Source: Stentor coeruleus (Eukaryota; Ciliophora; Heterotrichea; Heterotrichida; Stentoridae). From it: 29,353 nt of DNA. The notes under the pieces are model-generated. The model had not been told where the DNA came from. It did not search any database and was given only the letters and a program-made list of their open reading frames with translations. Within the stretch, counting starts at the first letter, position 1, and each line of letters opens with the position of its first letter. This document shows, one piece after another, positions 18,963 to 29,353 of this stretch. Position numbers and translations under genes: made by a program. The stretch covers positions 1 to 29,353 of the forward strand of contig MPUH01000919.1 in NCBI GenBank assembly GCA_001970955.1, given 5' to 3'.

Positions 18963-21900
18963 TGCTCTGTAGCATATTCTTCTATTACACCAAGTGTATA
19001 CACCTTAGTAACAATAACAGTTACCGGAGCCAATGGTACTCAAGTAGATCTCAGCACGGACATTGAATTATCTTTTGTACACGTGACTGGATCAGATAGA
19101 ATAACCATAGGACCAAGCGGTAGTGGCTATTTTCATATCTACTACACGAAACCATTAGTCTTAACTTCGGCGATTTTATGCGGTGACAATGAAATATGGA
19201 ATCAAGTCGTAACACCTAAAGAAATTAATATTGAAGCCTATGGGGCTAGAGATGTAAAAATTACTTAGGGTTCTATAGCAGAAGTATATAGGATATATGT
19301 ATGTTTTTCGACATTATCCGATAATCACGTCATTGATGGACTTCAATTTACACTTCAACTCTTGTCTAATGGTATTGATGTGACTTCACAAAGCTTAATT
19401 GGAACTGTATCTGGGACAACTTTAGATGGTTCACTTACATTTGACAATTTAAAGATAAAAGACTTGGGAAAATATCAATTTAAAGTTAACTTTTATGCTC
19501 ATAATTGTGTTACTGAAACATTTGAGATTTCAGCACAGAAAATTCATCGTGTATATATTGTGCATAACGAAACAATGTTTAATGCATATACCATTTATAA
19601 TTTCGAAGTGCAAATATTAGATATAAATGGATATAATTACTTAGAAAATAGTATTGTTGAATTATATGCAAATGACTCAACAATGATTGGCGGGAACATT
19701 AAAGGAGAGACTTCTTCAGGAGAGATTATATTCTCGAATGTTTATTTTAAAGCAAGTGGAGTTGTAGAGTTTTCTTCTAAAGTAGTAAATATTCAAGATC
19801 CAAGCGATAATGAAATTTACACATTTGAGATAATTATTAACAGTGCGAAATTAAATCTTCAGTCTTATTCTGTAAAAATTACTTAGTTTGAAACAATCGG
19901 ATCTACGCCAACATTGATAATAAATATAGAAAATCATGCCGGAGAATTAGTAACGGAAACTGCAAGTTTCAAATGCATACTTACTCTTTTAGAATCAGGA
20001 GAACCAAACTCAAACCTAGTAAACGGTGGTATAATTTCAAGTGCTAATAGCAAATGCAGTTACCCAAATGTTAGAATCCAACGGTCAGGAACTTATTCTC
20101 TAAAAATAATTGTATCTGAGGCAGCAGTCATACCTGTAATAACCGATCAATTTATTGTTACAAGTTCTATTGTCAGTGTAACAATTTTACCTGTTGCTGA
20201 ATATTCATACACCATTTACTTTGCATACGATTTCAACATAAAAATTTTTAGTGAAAACAACTTTGAATTTTTAGAAGATGCCGATTTAGAATTGTCTATA
20301 GATGGAACTTCTAAATTAGGAGGCACTCTTACAGGATCTACAAGCACAGGATCTTTCACTTTTAAAAACATTTATTACAAGTCCTCAGGTTCAAGAATCA
20401 TTCAAGTCTCAGCAAAAGTAAAAAATTCATCAATTGTATCTGCAACTGGGACTTTTAAAAAAGAGGTAAATGATCTTCAAAATCATATTGATGCATTCAA
20501 TCAAGTAATTTTTATTTAGCTTGAAAGCACAGGAGAAAAGTCTAATAACGCAATGAATTTTAGAAACAATTATAGGAATTTAGATACAAGCTCAATAGCC
20601 AATGTAATAATCATCACATTAAACTTATCAGGCTCATATGATGTTTATTCTCTTTACAGCTTTGAAGTGTTTATTTATAGCAGCAATTACTTTTTATACC
20701 TAGAATCAGCATCAATAGCATTAACTCTTGATGATAACTCAGTAATAGGAGGAACTTCAACTATATCAACAAACACTGGGTATGCATTTTTTTGTGGGAT
20801 TTATTTCCTAACAACTGGCAATAGAAAACTTTCTGCAACGGTTACTTATGGAACAGGCTCAGCCTTAAGCACATTAGATTTAACTATAAATGAAGTTCAT
20901 CTATCAGTAAAAGATTATTCTATGGTAATATTTATTTAGCTAAAAACTACAGGAATCAAGACAGATATTGTTGTGAATATTTTAAATCCAAATAATATTG
21001 TTCAAACATCAAACGATAAAATAACTTGTGAATTTGAATTAAAAAACTCTGATGGCTCAAGTTTACAAAACGATAATTTATTAATTGACAGCAATTCAGT
21101 CACAAGTATTGCTGGAGTTTGCACATTCTCTAACATTAGAATAAAGCGTTCAGGTGACTATACAATTCATGTTTCAACTACTTCTCTTTATGTTGTGGGC
21201 TATTCTTCATCTGCATTTACTATTACAAGTTCTATAGTTAGTGTAGTTATCTCTCCTACAGAAGCTTTAAATTCATACATAGCTTACTTTCTTTATGATT
21301 TTAAAGTGAGCTTTTACTGTGATAATGGCTATGATTATTTAGAAATGGTTAATGTAAAAATCTCAGCAAATGAAAAAGATTCTTTAGGAGGAAATCTGAT
21401 TGGGTCAACAGATACTGGGTTTACAACTTTTACATCAATTTACTATAAAGTATCAGGATCAATAACTATTACAGCAGAAGCTACTAGTTCAGCAGGAGTT
21501 ATAACTTATGGAACTTTAATTAAAACAGTTGAAAATTCTCAAATTGAAGTTTTACCATTTAATGCAGTAAAATTTATTTAGCTTTCGGATATTACTGCTA
21601 AATCTGATATTTCAATAAAAATTACAGATGGTAATGGGAATACCAAAACATCACCGGACGAATTCATTTGTAGCATTGAATTAAAAAATTCAAAAGAAGA
21701 AACTCTTACTGAAACTATTTTAGAAGTTAATTCTGTTCAAGGCAATATCGCTCATTCAAACAGTGCAGCAGGAGTTTGTGATTTTGTAAATGTACACGTC
21801 ATGCGATCAGGAACATATGCTATTTATTTCTCTACTGATTCAATAGCAATTTCTCCAAAAACAACAGATTCGTTTACAATAAATCCTACCTTTTCAGTTG

Positions 21901-24900
21901 TGTTTTCTTCAGTAAATTCTCCAAGCTCATACACTGCTTATTTTATTTACGATTTTAAAGTAGAAATTTATAATGGAGAAGGAAATCTTTTGTTAGAAAC
22001 AGCAACAATATCATTATCTGTAGATGATAAAACAGAATTAGGAGGTACAACAACATTTACAACAAACACTGGCGAATATACCTTTAGCGGAATTTACTTC
22101 CAAACATCAGGAGAAAGAACACTTAGTGCTGAAGTAGCAGCTGAATCTGATTTGGTTGTAAAGACTTTAGCTTTAACAATAAATCAAAACTTAATTACAA
22201 TTCAAGAATTTACACCAGTAAAATTTATTTAGTTTACCAATATAGGAGTTCAATCAACAATAAATGCGATGTTTGTAGATTCTGAAAACAACTTAAGGAC
22301 ATCTTCTAAAGAGTTTTCATGTATTATTGACTTGAAAAAAGGTGATGATTCAGCATATATAAACGATAATCTAGAAGTTGCATCTAAAACTATTGATAGC
22401 TCTGGCGGTAAATGCACATTTTCAAATGTTAGGATTAAGCGCTCTGGTTCATTTATAATAGTGATTTCTTCAACTAACTCTGCAGTGGTTCATAAAAGCA
22501 TTGAAGAATTCCAAACAACAAGTTCAATACTTCTCGTTGAAATCACATCTACCAATGTTGCAAACCTATACACTGCATATTTTAATTATGAATTATTAGT
22601 AACTTTAAAAGGCGATGGCAACTTTGAATATATAGAGTCTGCTGATATCAATTTATCAATTAACGAATTATTAGAACTAGGAGGAATAATCACTTATAAC
22701 ACAGACCTTGGATATAAAACTTTTAAGGATATTTACTTCAAATCATCAGGTGTCAAAACTATCACTGCAACAGCTACTGATAATGCGGGCGTAAAAACTA
22801 ATGGAATTTTTCAAGTAACTGTTAACAATCTTGAGATGCAAATTCAATCATATGATGAAGTAATATTTATACAGCCTACAAGTGCTGGAGATGTATTTAG
22901 TATATCAATAATCTTTGCAGATAGTAATGGGGATATAAAAACAACATCAGAAGAATTCGAATGTATTATGGAACTTAAAAATTCAGACAATTCTGTCATA
23001 AGCAAACTTATTTTAGAAGTTAACAAAGTTCTAGGAAATACCGATGCTTTAAATAGTGTATCTGGAGTCTGTGATTTTAAGAATGTTCGTGTAACGAGAG
23101 TAGGGACATATATTTTGAATTTTTCATCAAAAACAGAAGCTATAACAGGAATAGAAACATCAATATTTACAATCAATAGTTCTGTTCTTAAAGTTATTGT
23201 TTCTTCAGTTGGGTCACCTAGTGTTTACACTGCTTATTTTATCTACCAGTTTAAAATAGATTTGTATAGTGAGGGCGACTATTTGTATATAGAAAGTGCT
23301 AATGTTGAATTATATTCAGATGGAGCTTTACCACTTGGTGGAAATCTTATTTTAGTAACAGATACTGGAACGGTAACTTTTAATGATATTTACTTTAAAT
23401 CTTCAGGGTCAAGGACTATTAATGCAAAGGTAACTTATGGAGATGATAAAATAACATTAGGAACTTTAGATTTGGAAGTCAACAATCTTAAAATTCAAGT
23501 TCAACCTTTCGATACAGTATTTTTTACTTAGCTTTCAAACATTGGAGTTCTTACAGATATTTCAATATTATTTGTAGATATAAATGGAGCTAAAAAGACT
23601 TCATTAGAAGAATTTAATTGCAATATCGAGTTAAAAAATTCAGACGGATCAAATTTAGACTATATCAATTTAAAAATTGGCTCAATTCAAAGTAATATTT
23701 TTTCTGGGAGTAGTGAAAATGGAGAATACACTTTTAGTAATGTGAGAATTATTCGTTCAGGAAGTTACATTTTAAATTTTTATTCTGAAACAGCGTCTAT
23801 CTCTCCAGAAACAACTGCATTATTTAAAACAACTAGCTCTATAGTTTCAGTGCATATTTCCTCAACTAGTTCAGAGAGCATTCTTACTTCTTACTTTATC
23901 TACAGTTTCAAGGTAGAAATATTTGGAGAAGGAGACTTCAACTATCTAGAATCATGCGATATCGATCTAATTTTAAATAATGCTAATACAATATATGGTT
24001 ACTCACGCAAAACATCAGTAACAGAAGGATTCATAATATTTTCAGGACTATATTTCGATAAGCCAGGCGATTTAACTATAACAGCATCTGTAGTAGACTT
24101 AAACAATAATAAAGTTTTATCATCGCCTTTATCATTAACAATATTGGACATAAATATTAATATCGATTCACCTATAAACGTAACTTATATTTAGTTAAAA
24201 ACAATAGCTGATATACAAGACATAATCATAAGTTTCACAGATACTAATGGAAACATCAGAACTTCTGACAAAGAATTCTCGTGCTTTATGGAGCTTTATA
24301 ATTCATTAAATGAACTTTTAGAAGAAAATATAGTAGTCACAACAACATCTATGAGCTCAAATGCCATTTGCAATTTTAAAGATGTTAGAATTTTAAGATC
24401 AGGGACTGGGTATTATTTGAAATTTTTTTCTTCTGATATATCTGTTCAGAATGAAAAATCTTCAAGTTTTGATATAGAAAGTTCACTTCTTAGTATTACT
24501 ACTGTGCTTGCAGATGGGCCTTATATTGTTTATTTTACTTATCCGCTTGTAGTTAATTTATATGGCAACGGAGATTTTGTATACTTAGAAGATGCTACTA
24601 TAAAACTTACTATGGATGATGAAACTATGATTGGTGGATATACAGAATCAACTACAAATACTGGAAGTTATAAATTTGATATCTATTTTACTTCAATTGA
24701 GTTAAGAACATTAACTATTTCAGCTACTCAAAATAGTTTCCCTAACAATATTGTAAATTCAAAGATTGATATCAACTTAATGGTGTCAACTGTAAATGTT
24801 GCATTCACTGATGTAAGATTTACTTAGATAACAACCATTGGGGATTTGACTACAGTTACCGCTACGATTACAGATGAAAATTCAAACACGGAAGCCACTA

Positions 24901-27900
24901 ACGGTGAATATCAATGTATACTAAAACTACAAGATTATGACACAGGAAAAGATACAGACTCGATTTCAGGGGAACTTTCTATAGATGATATAAATGGGGT
25001 ATGCACTTTTAACAATATCAGAATTATTCGTTCAGGCAGTTATAGATTTTATGTATCAATAACTATGACAGATGTGATACTTTTAGGAATTTCAGAAAAA
25101 ATTATTATCACGAGCTCAGTGAAAAAAGTTTTAGCTTCAGTGAACAATAATAATCCAAGTATATATTTTGATTTCGAAGTGAATATTATTATAAAAGGTG
25201 AAGGGGACTTTGATTATTTAGAGTCATGCACAATAACAATACTTTCAGATGATGATTCAGTAATTGAAAATAATCAATATACAACAATTACTAGTTCAGC
25301 TACAATGACAATATATATAACATCGACATCATTATTATATATAAAAGCAATTGCTTCAAATATAGAGTCTGATCTTATATCACTATCTCCAACTCCTCTT
25401 AAATTCACTCTTGATACTACATCAAACCCAACAACTAGTTTTGATTTATTTGAACTTAAAGTTAGTGTTAAAAATATTGATGATGATATTGAAACCAAGA
25501 ATTACAACTTTGGTGAGTATCCTTTTGATATAATTTTAATACCTGACTCTTTAATATATTCTGGAAAATCACTGGTATATGGGGATATAATATTACCAGA
25601 TGGTTATATATCATTGCAAACCTCTTCAGGAACTAAAATATTATCTGGAATGAAAATCTTATCAGCAGGTGCATTTATAGTGAAAATTTCATCAGCATTT
25701 ACTCCGACAATCACTGAAGCTACTTTATCATTTTCTATCGTCAATTATGTTAAGGAAATTCAAATTTCGAAAATGGAAAGCAGTCCTTCAGTAAATTTTA
25801 TAGTCTCATTAACTATAACACTCATTGGCGATGATAATTTGAGCTACATTTTACCAACAAGTGTATCTTTAATTGACAAAAATAATAATCCTTTTACTGG
25901 AGACATTAAATTAGAAACTTCATCAGGATATACAATTCATTATATAAGTTTCTCTCATGCTAAAACTTATAACATCATAACTTCAACTACAAGTAACTCT
26001 ATTACTAGTTCAATTTCTATAATAGTTAATCAAAATAAAATCAAAATTATCCTTCCTGATGAGCCATATTATGACAATAAAGAATTTACAACATCAATTG
26101 AGGTCTATGATAGTTCTAGTACAACTTTAGAAACTAACTATGGGACTTATACTTTTACTATATTCACTGATCCAAATATAAAACTCTTATCAAGCTTAAT
26201 CAAAACATCTGCAGGAAAAGGTTCATTATCAATTCTCATAGACACAGCAGGAACATATACTTTAAATATAAAAGATAATGATTTTCATGATGCAATAAGT
26301 CCTATAATTATAGTTAAAGAAGGTATTAAACTTATAACAACTACAGCTAAATTCGATCACAAACTTAGCACTTTATTCGAATTGCCCATTACAATTTATA
26401 ATAAAAATGATGCAGCTTTTCTTCATGAAACAGATTTAAACATTACTTGTGAAACAACAGATTTATATGGTGAAGCTTTGACTATTACAACCTCTAACAG
26501 CACAGGATCATTTTGGATATATTTCGATAGTGCAGGAACTAAAAAATGCAATGTCCAATCTTCTTTTACAGTATCAGCATCATTTACTTTCACAATTAGT
26601 AATACAAAAATCAATACTGATACATTGTGTGATGTTGGGATAAGTGATAGTAGGTGTTACAAGTGTAAAGATGCAGCTAAAAAAACTAGCAATGAATCTT
26701 GTACTTGCGGAGGTAATAGTCAATATAATGATGCAACTAAATTATGTGTTTGCAATACTGGTTTTGATACTGTTAATGGATATTGTGTTAAATGTGGTTG
26801 GTATTTTAAGGAAGATGAGATTAAAGGTTATTATGAAGAAGATTATAAAGGGATTATTATTGAGTTTGCTAAACCTGCAGCTCAGAGTAAAGAAGGGTCA
26901 TGTGACTCTATTGTCACAGTTCCAGAATCTTTGAAAGAGAATTTCTTAAGTTGTTCTTGGGTGAATTCATTGAAATTGAAAGTTGCTTTTAGTAAGATTG
27001 TAAAAGGAGATGAATTTTATATGGAACTTGATCCTTCACTTGTCCAATATGTTAAATCAGGTGACTGTAGTGAAGAAATATATGATTTAAATATTAAGAT
27101 TTCTGCAATTTATGATATACCAACACCTACTTCATCAATCACTGCTCCTAATTCGTTATCTATTGCCTGTGGTTCTGATATGGACATTACTATTATGACA
27201 AAAAATATTAACCAAGATTATAAATATATATGGTCAACAGATATTGGCGATGCAAACAAAGCCCTTGCAGATTTAATTAATAATCAAGTTACCCCATCTT
27301 TTAGTATTAATATCAATTACTTCACTGTAGGTGCTCTGAACATTTATTTGAAAATAGAAAGTCAAACATTTGGAACATCAAGCTCAAGTAAAACTGTTAT
27401 AAATGTTAATGGAGATAAAGAAATTATGGCTCAAATGTCTGCAGGAAGCAGTATTAAAATCAAAAAATCAGACACTCTTCCTTTAAAGCCAACAATGATT
27501 GACACTTGTGGAACAGCAGGCCCATATACTTATACGTGGGAATATACGCAAAATGTAACATCTGACCTTCTTGACTTTCAAACTTTCATGCAAAAGCAAA
27601 AGAAAACTGATTCTATACTGATATCTCCAAATGATCTTAATGTAGGAATTGCATATATATTTACAGTTACTTTAGAATCTAATAATATTAAAGGAAGTGC
27701 TTCAATAAGTGTTGAAGTTGAATCAAATCCTATGGGAGTTCAGTTTTTAAGATCAAGTGGCTCTGTAGGGAATACAAACGATTTATTAATTGAGATAGAA
27801 ACAATGGATCTTGATGATTTAGGTGCATTATTAAACATTGTTTGGTCTTGTTATGAAGGTGTATCCTCATGTTTAGACAATAATGGTATTAATATTCTTG

Positions 27901-29353
27901 AAAATCTTGATATAAATAGCAAAAATCTTGTTGTGCCAAAAGATAGACTTAGGGACTTTGCCATGTACTCATTTTACGCTACAGTTTCAGATATTGATAA
28001 AAGCACTACAGGACAAATCGATATAGATATTAACAGTAATATAAAAGGTGACGTCAAAATCAAACCTTTTCAAGGTTCTGTAAACAATGACATTGCTATA
28101 GTTGTTATTCCAGAAATTCAGCCATATGATGGAATTATATTTAAATGGATTTTCAGCCCTTCTCTTGAATCTAGCAACATAATCTACGACCAATCTTTTA
28201 TGTATATCCCACCAAAAAGCCTTAAAAATAGCATAAATTATCAATTAACTTTCGAAATGTATGAATTAGGTTTAGAAGAATATGCAACATCAGGGTTTAT
28301 TTTGCTAACGAGAAACTCCCCTCCTATATGCGCAAACTTTACAGTTACTGCAAATGATAAATATAAACTTGAAGGTCTTGAATGTAGTGATGATGATTCA
28401 TTTATTCTTATATACCAATATGGTTACATAAATGATAAAGACACAATTACGCCTTTGACAAAACCTTTATTTAAAACCCCAATAGAATTAAGAATACCTA
28501 ATAAAGTTGAAGTGTTATCCCTTGTAGTATGTGATACAATGGGATCTTGTAGTGATTATAGAGCAAATATTACAGTAAGCCAAGGCCGACAACTTGAAGA
28601 AAGTGATTTGATTGTTAATTTCATTGCAGATACTGTTGATTCTGATTTCATTCCTTCATCTGTTATTTATTATGCTGGAATAGTAACTGATGAATATAGC
28701 TATATGTATTTATATGATCAAAACTTTGCTTATTTTGCCAATGAAGAATTTGACAGTTTGACTTTGGATACATTTTTAAGCACAATGCAAGCTTTACTTC
28801 ATTCTTCATATTTTGATAATAATACAATTACTGAAGATATCTTAAATAATGCTACTCAAACTATACTTGATGTATTAAACGAATATACTTCTTCAGTTAC
28901 TCAAGAACAAGGAGATGTGATTTTTAGCACATTAACTACTTTTACATCTAGTATCAGCATTGACATTCTAAATAGTTTGTATAAAATCATGTCTGAATTG
29001 CAAATGACTACTTTATTACTTGATAGTTCTATTATATATATAGATTCAGCAAACTCTACAAATATGATTTACAGATATAGAAACACTGGGTTTGAAATTT
29101 CAAACATGACAATTTTAGCTAGGGACAATATAATTTCTTTTGCAAATGTCTCCAGCTTTAATAATACCGATGTCCTTGATATTTATTTTGCAAGCTATTT
29201 CACAAATGAAGTTGAATATTTTGATATAGAATTATATGTTACAGGGTTATATAAAGATTATACACTTTTTTTAAATGATGAAAGTAAAGCTGTAACTATA
29301 AATGCTCAAGATAATTTAACTGTACAAGTTGAAGGTATTTTTAATATTGGAGA
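18906..29353 (+). CDS. Tandem paralogue of gene 1 (gene 2), 3' end outside the window
   Basis: This gene has the same signal peptide, repeat units, Cys-rich stretch and REJ-like region as gene 1, mostly about 90-95 percent identical by eye. Exons are 18906-19253, 19269-19871, 19887-20504, 20520-20924, 20940-21566, 21582-22217, 22233-22859, 22875-23516, 23532-24179, 24195-24812 and 24828 to beyond 29353. The ten introns occupy the same sites as gene 1 introns 1-10. The last exon stays open to the window end; from 26626 on it aligns to gene 1 at a constant offset of 14325, so there is no net frameshift. Compared with gene 1 it lacks about 2553 genomic nt (four units, gene 1 introns 11-14), with the junction near 25740. 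The window stops just before the GPS-like motif, so the membrane part is not seen. If the rest matches gene 1, the full protein would be about 3.7 thousand residues (inference). Confidence 0.86.
19254..19268 (+). other. 15-nt intron 1, gene 2
   Basis: Sequence gtaaaaattacttag, identical to gene 1 intron 1. Phase 0, in-frame TAG if retained. Confidence 0.9.
19872..19886 (+). other. 15-nt intron 2, gene 2
   Basis: Sequence gtaaaaattacttag, identical to gene 1 intron 2. Phase 0; exon 3 is 206 codons as in gene 1. Confidence 0.9.
20505..20519 (+). other. 15-nt intron 3, gene 2
   Basis: Sequence gtaatttttatttag, two changes from gene 1 intron 3, neither in GTA, the TA at positions 9-10, or TAG. 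Phase 0. Confidence 0.9.
20925..20939 (+). other. 15-nt intron 4, gene 2
   Basis: Sequence gtaatatttatttag, one change from gene 1 intron 4. Phase 0; follows the same short 135-codon exon. Confidence 0.9.
21567..21581 (+). other. 15-nt intron 5, gene 2
   Basis: Sequence gtaaaatttatttag, identical to gene 1 intron 5. Phase 0, in-frame TAG if retained. Confidence 0.9.
22218..22232 (+). other. 15-nt intron 6, gene 2
   Basis: Sequence gtaaaatttatttag, one change from gene 1 intron 6 (C to T at position 11). Phase 0. Confidence 0.9.
22860..22874 (+). other. 15-nt intron 7, gene 2, with CAG 3' splice site
   Basis: Sequence gtaatatttatacag, identical to the CAG-ending intron 7 of gene 1. It is stop-free and frame-neutral if retained. 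Confidence 0.75.
23517..23531 (+). other. 15-nt intron 8, gene 2
   Basis: Sequence gtattttttacttag, identical to gene 1 intron 8. Phase 0, in-frame TAG if retained. Confidence 0.9.
24180..24194 (+). other. 15-nt intron 9, gene 2
   Basis: Sequence gtaacttatatttag, identical to gene 1 intron 9. Phase 0, in-frame TAG if retained. Confidence 0.9.
24813..24827 (+). other. 15-nt intron 10, gene 2
   Basis: Sequence gtaagatttacttag, identical to gene 1 intron 10. It is the last intron seen in gene 2; the following exon is open to the window end. Confidence 0.9.
25734..25752 (+). other. Junction of the four-unit deletion in gene 2
   Basis: To the left the sequence follows gene 1 up to about 8862 (tcattttctatc). 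To the right it follows gene 1 from about 11417 (aattatgtta then caaatttcgaaa). The two gene 1 sites share a similar stretch ending in taaagaagtt at the centre of a repeat unit, consistent with unequal recombination between units. About 2553 nt, a multiple of three, separate the two alignments. Confidence 0.8.

Larger units (their letters stand above)
19269..26615 (+). repeat. Tandem protein-repeat array of gene 2 (about 12 units)
   Basis: Same units in the same order as gene 1 through the first half of gene 1 unit 12, then directly the second half of gene 1 unit 16. Exon sizes of units 2-10 equal those of gene 1 except one extra codon in unit 7. The result is an array four units shorter. Confidence 0.85.

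Overview
The window looks like macronuclear DNA from a heterotrich ciliate, most likely Stentor or a close relative. It is very AT-rich. Two giant genes are each interrupted by uniform 15-nt introns of the form GTA(N)5-TA-(N)3-AG. Apart from the TAG that ends most of these introns, the coding frames contain no TAA, TAG or TGA, and the Trp residues checked use TGG. Introns of 15-16 nt together with the standard genetic code are the published hallmark of Stentor. Blepharisma has similar introns but reads TGA as Trp, which is not seen here.

Layout: 1-2030 is non-coding 5' flank. Gene 1 spans 2031-15890 (15 exons, 14 introns, about 4549 residues). 15891-18905 is intergenic; from 16882 onward it repeats 1-2030. 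Gene 2 starts at 18906 and runs off the window end at 29353 (10 introns visible, 3' end missing). Gene and upstream flank are therefore tandemly duplicated with a period of about 16.88 kb. A third, shorter and more diverged piece of the flank (16034-16215) lies just behind gene 1.

Both proteins are predicted type I-like multi-pass surface proteins. The order is: signal peptide; a long tandem array of about 200-residue beta-sandwich-like repeats; a small Cys-rich EGF-like stretch; a REJ-like region; a degenerate GPS/GAIN-like motif; about five membrane helices; and an acidic cytoplasmic tail. This is a polycystin-1-like arrangement without a visible PLAT domain. In the repeat array nearly every exon is one repeat unit, and all introns sit at the same phase-0 position at the unit boundary, so the array looks built by exon duplication. 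Gene 2 lacks an 851-codon genomic block of gene 1 (four units and four introns), joined in frame inside a repeat.

The most interesting signals are: the repeat-locked tiny introns, all but one carrying an in-frame TAG; the single stop-less intron ending in CAG, kept in both paralogues; the in-register loss of four units; a 319-nt block with no differences between paralogues; and a 100-nt identical non-coding block with a hairpin. No RNA gene, CRISPR array, insertion sequence or second protein gene could be supported.
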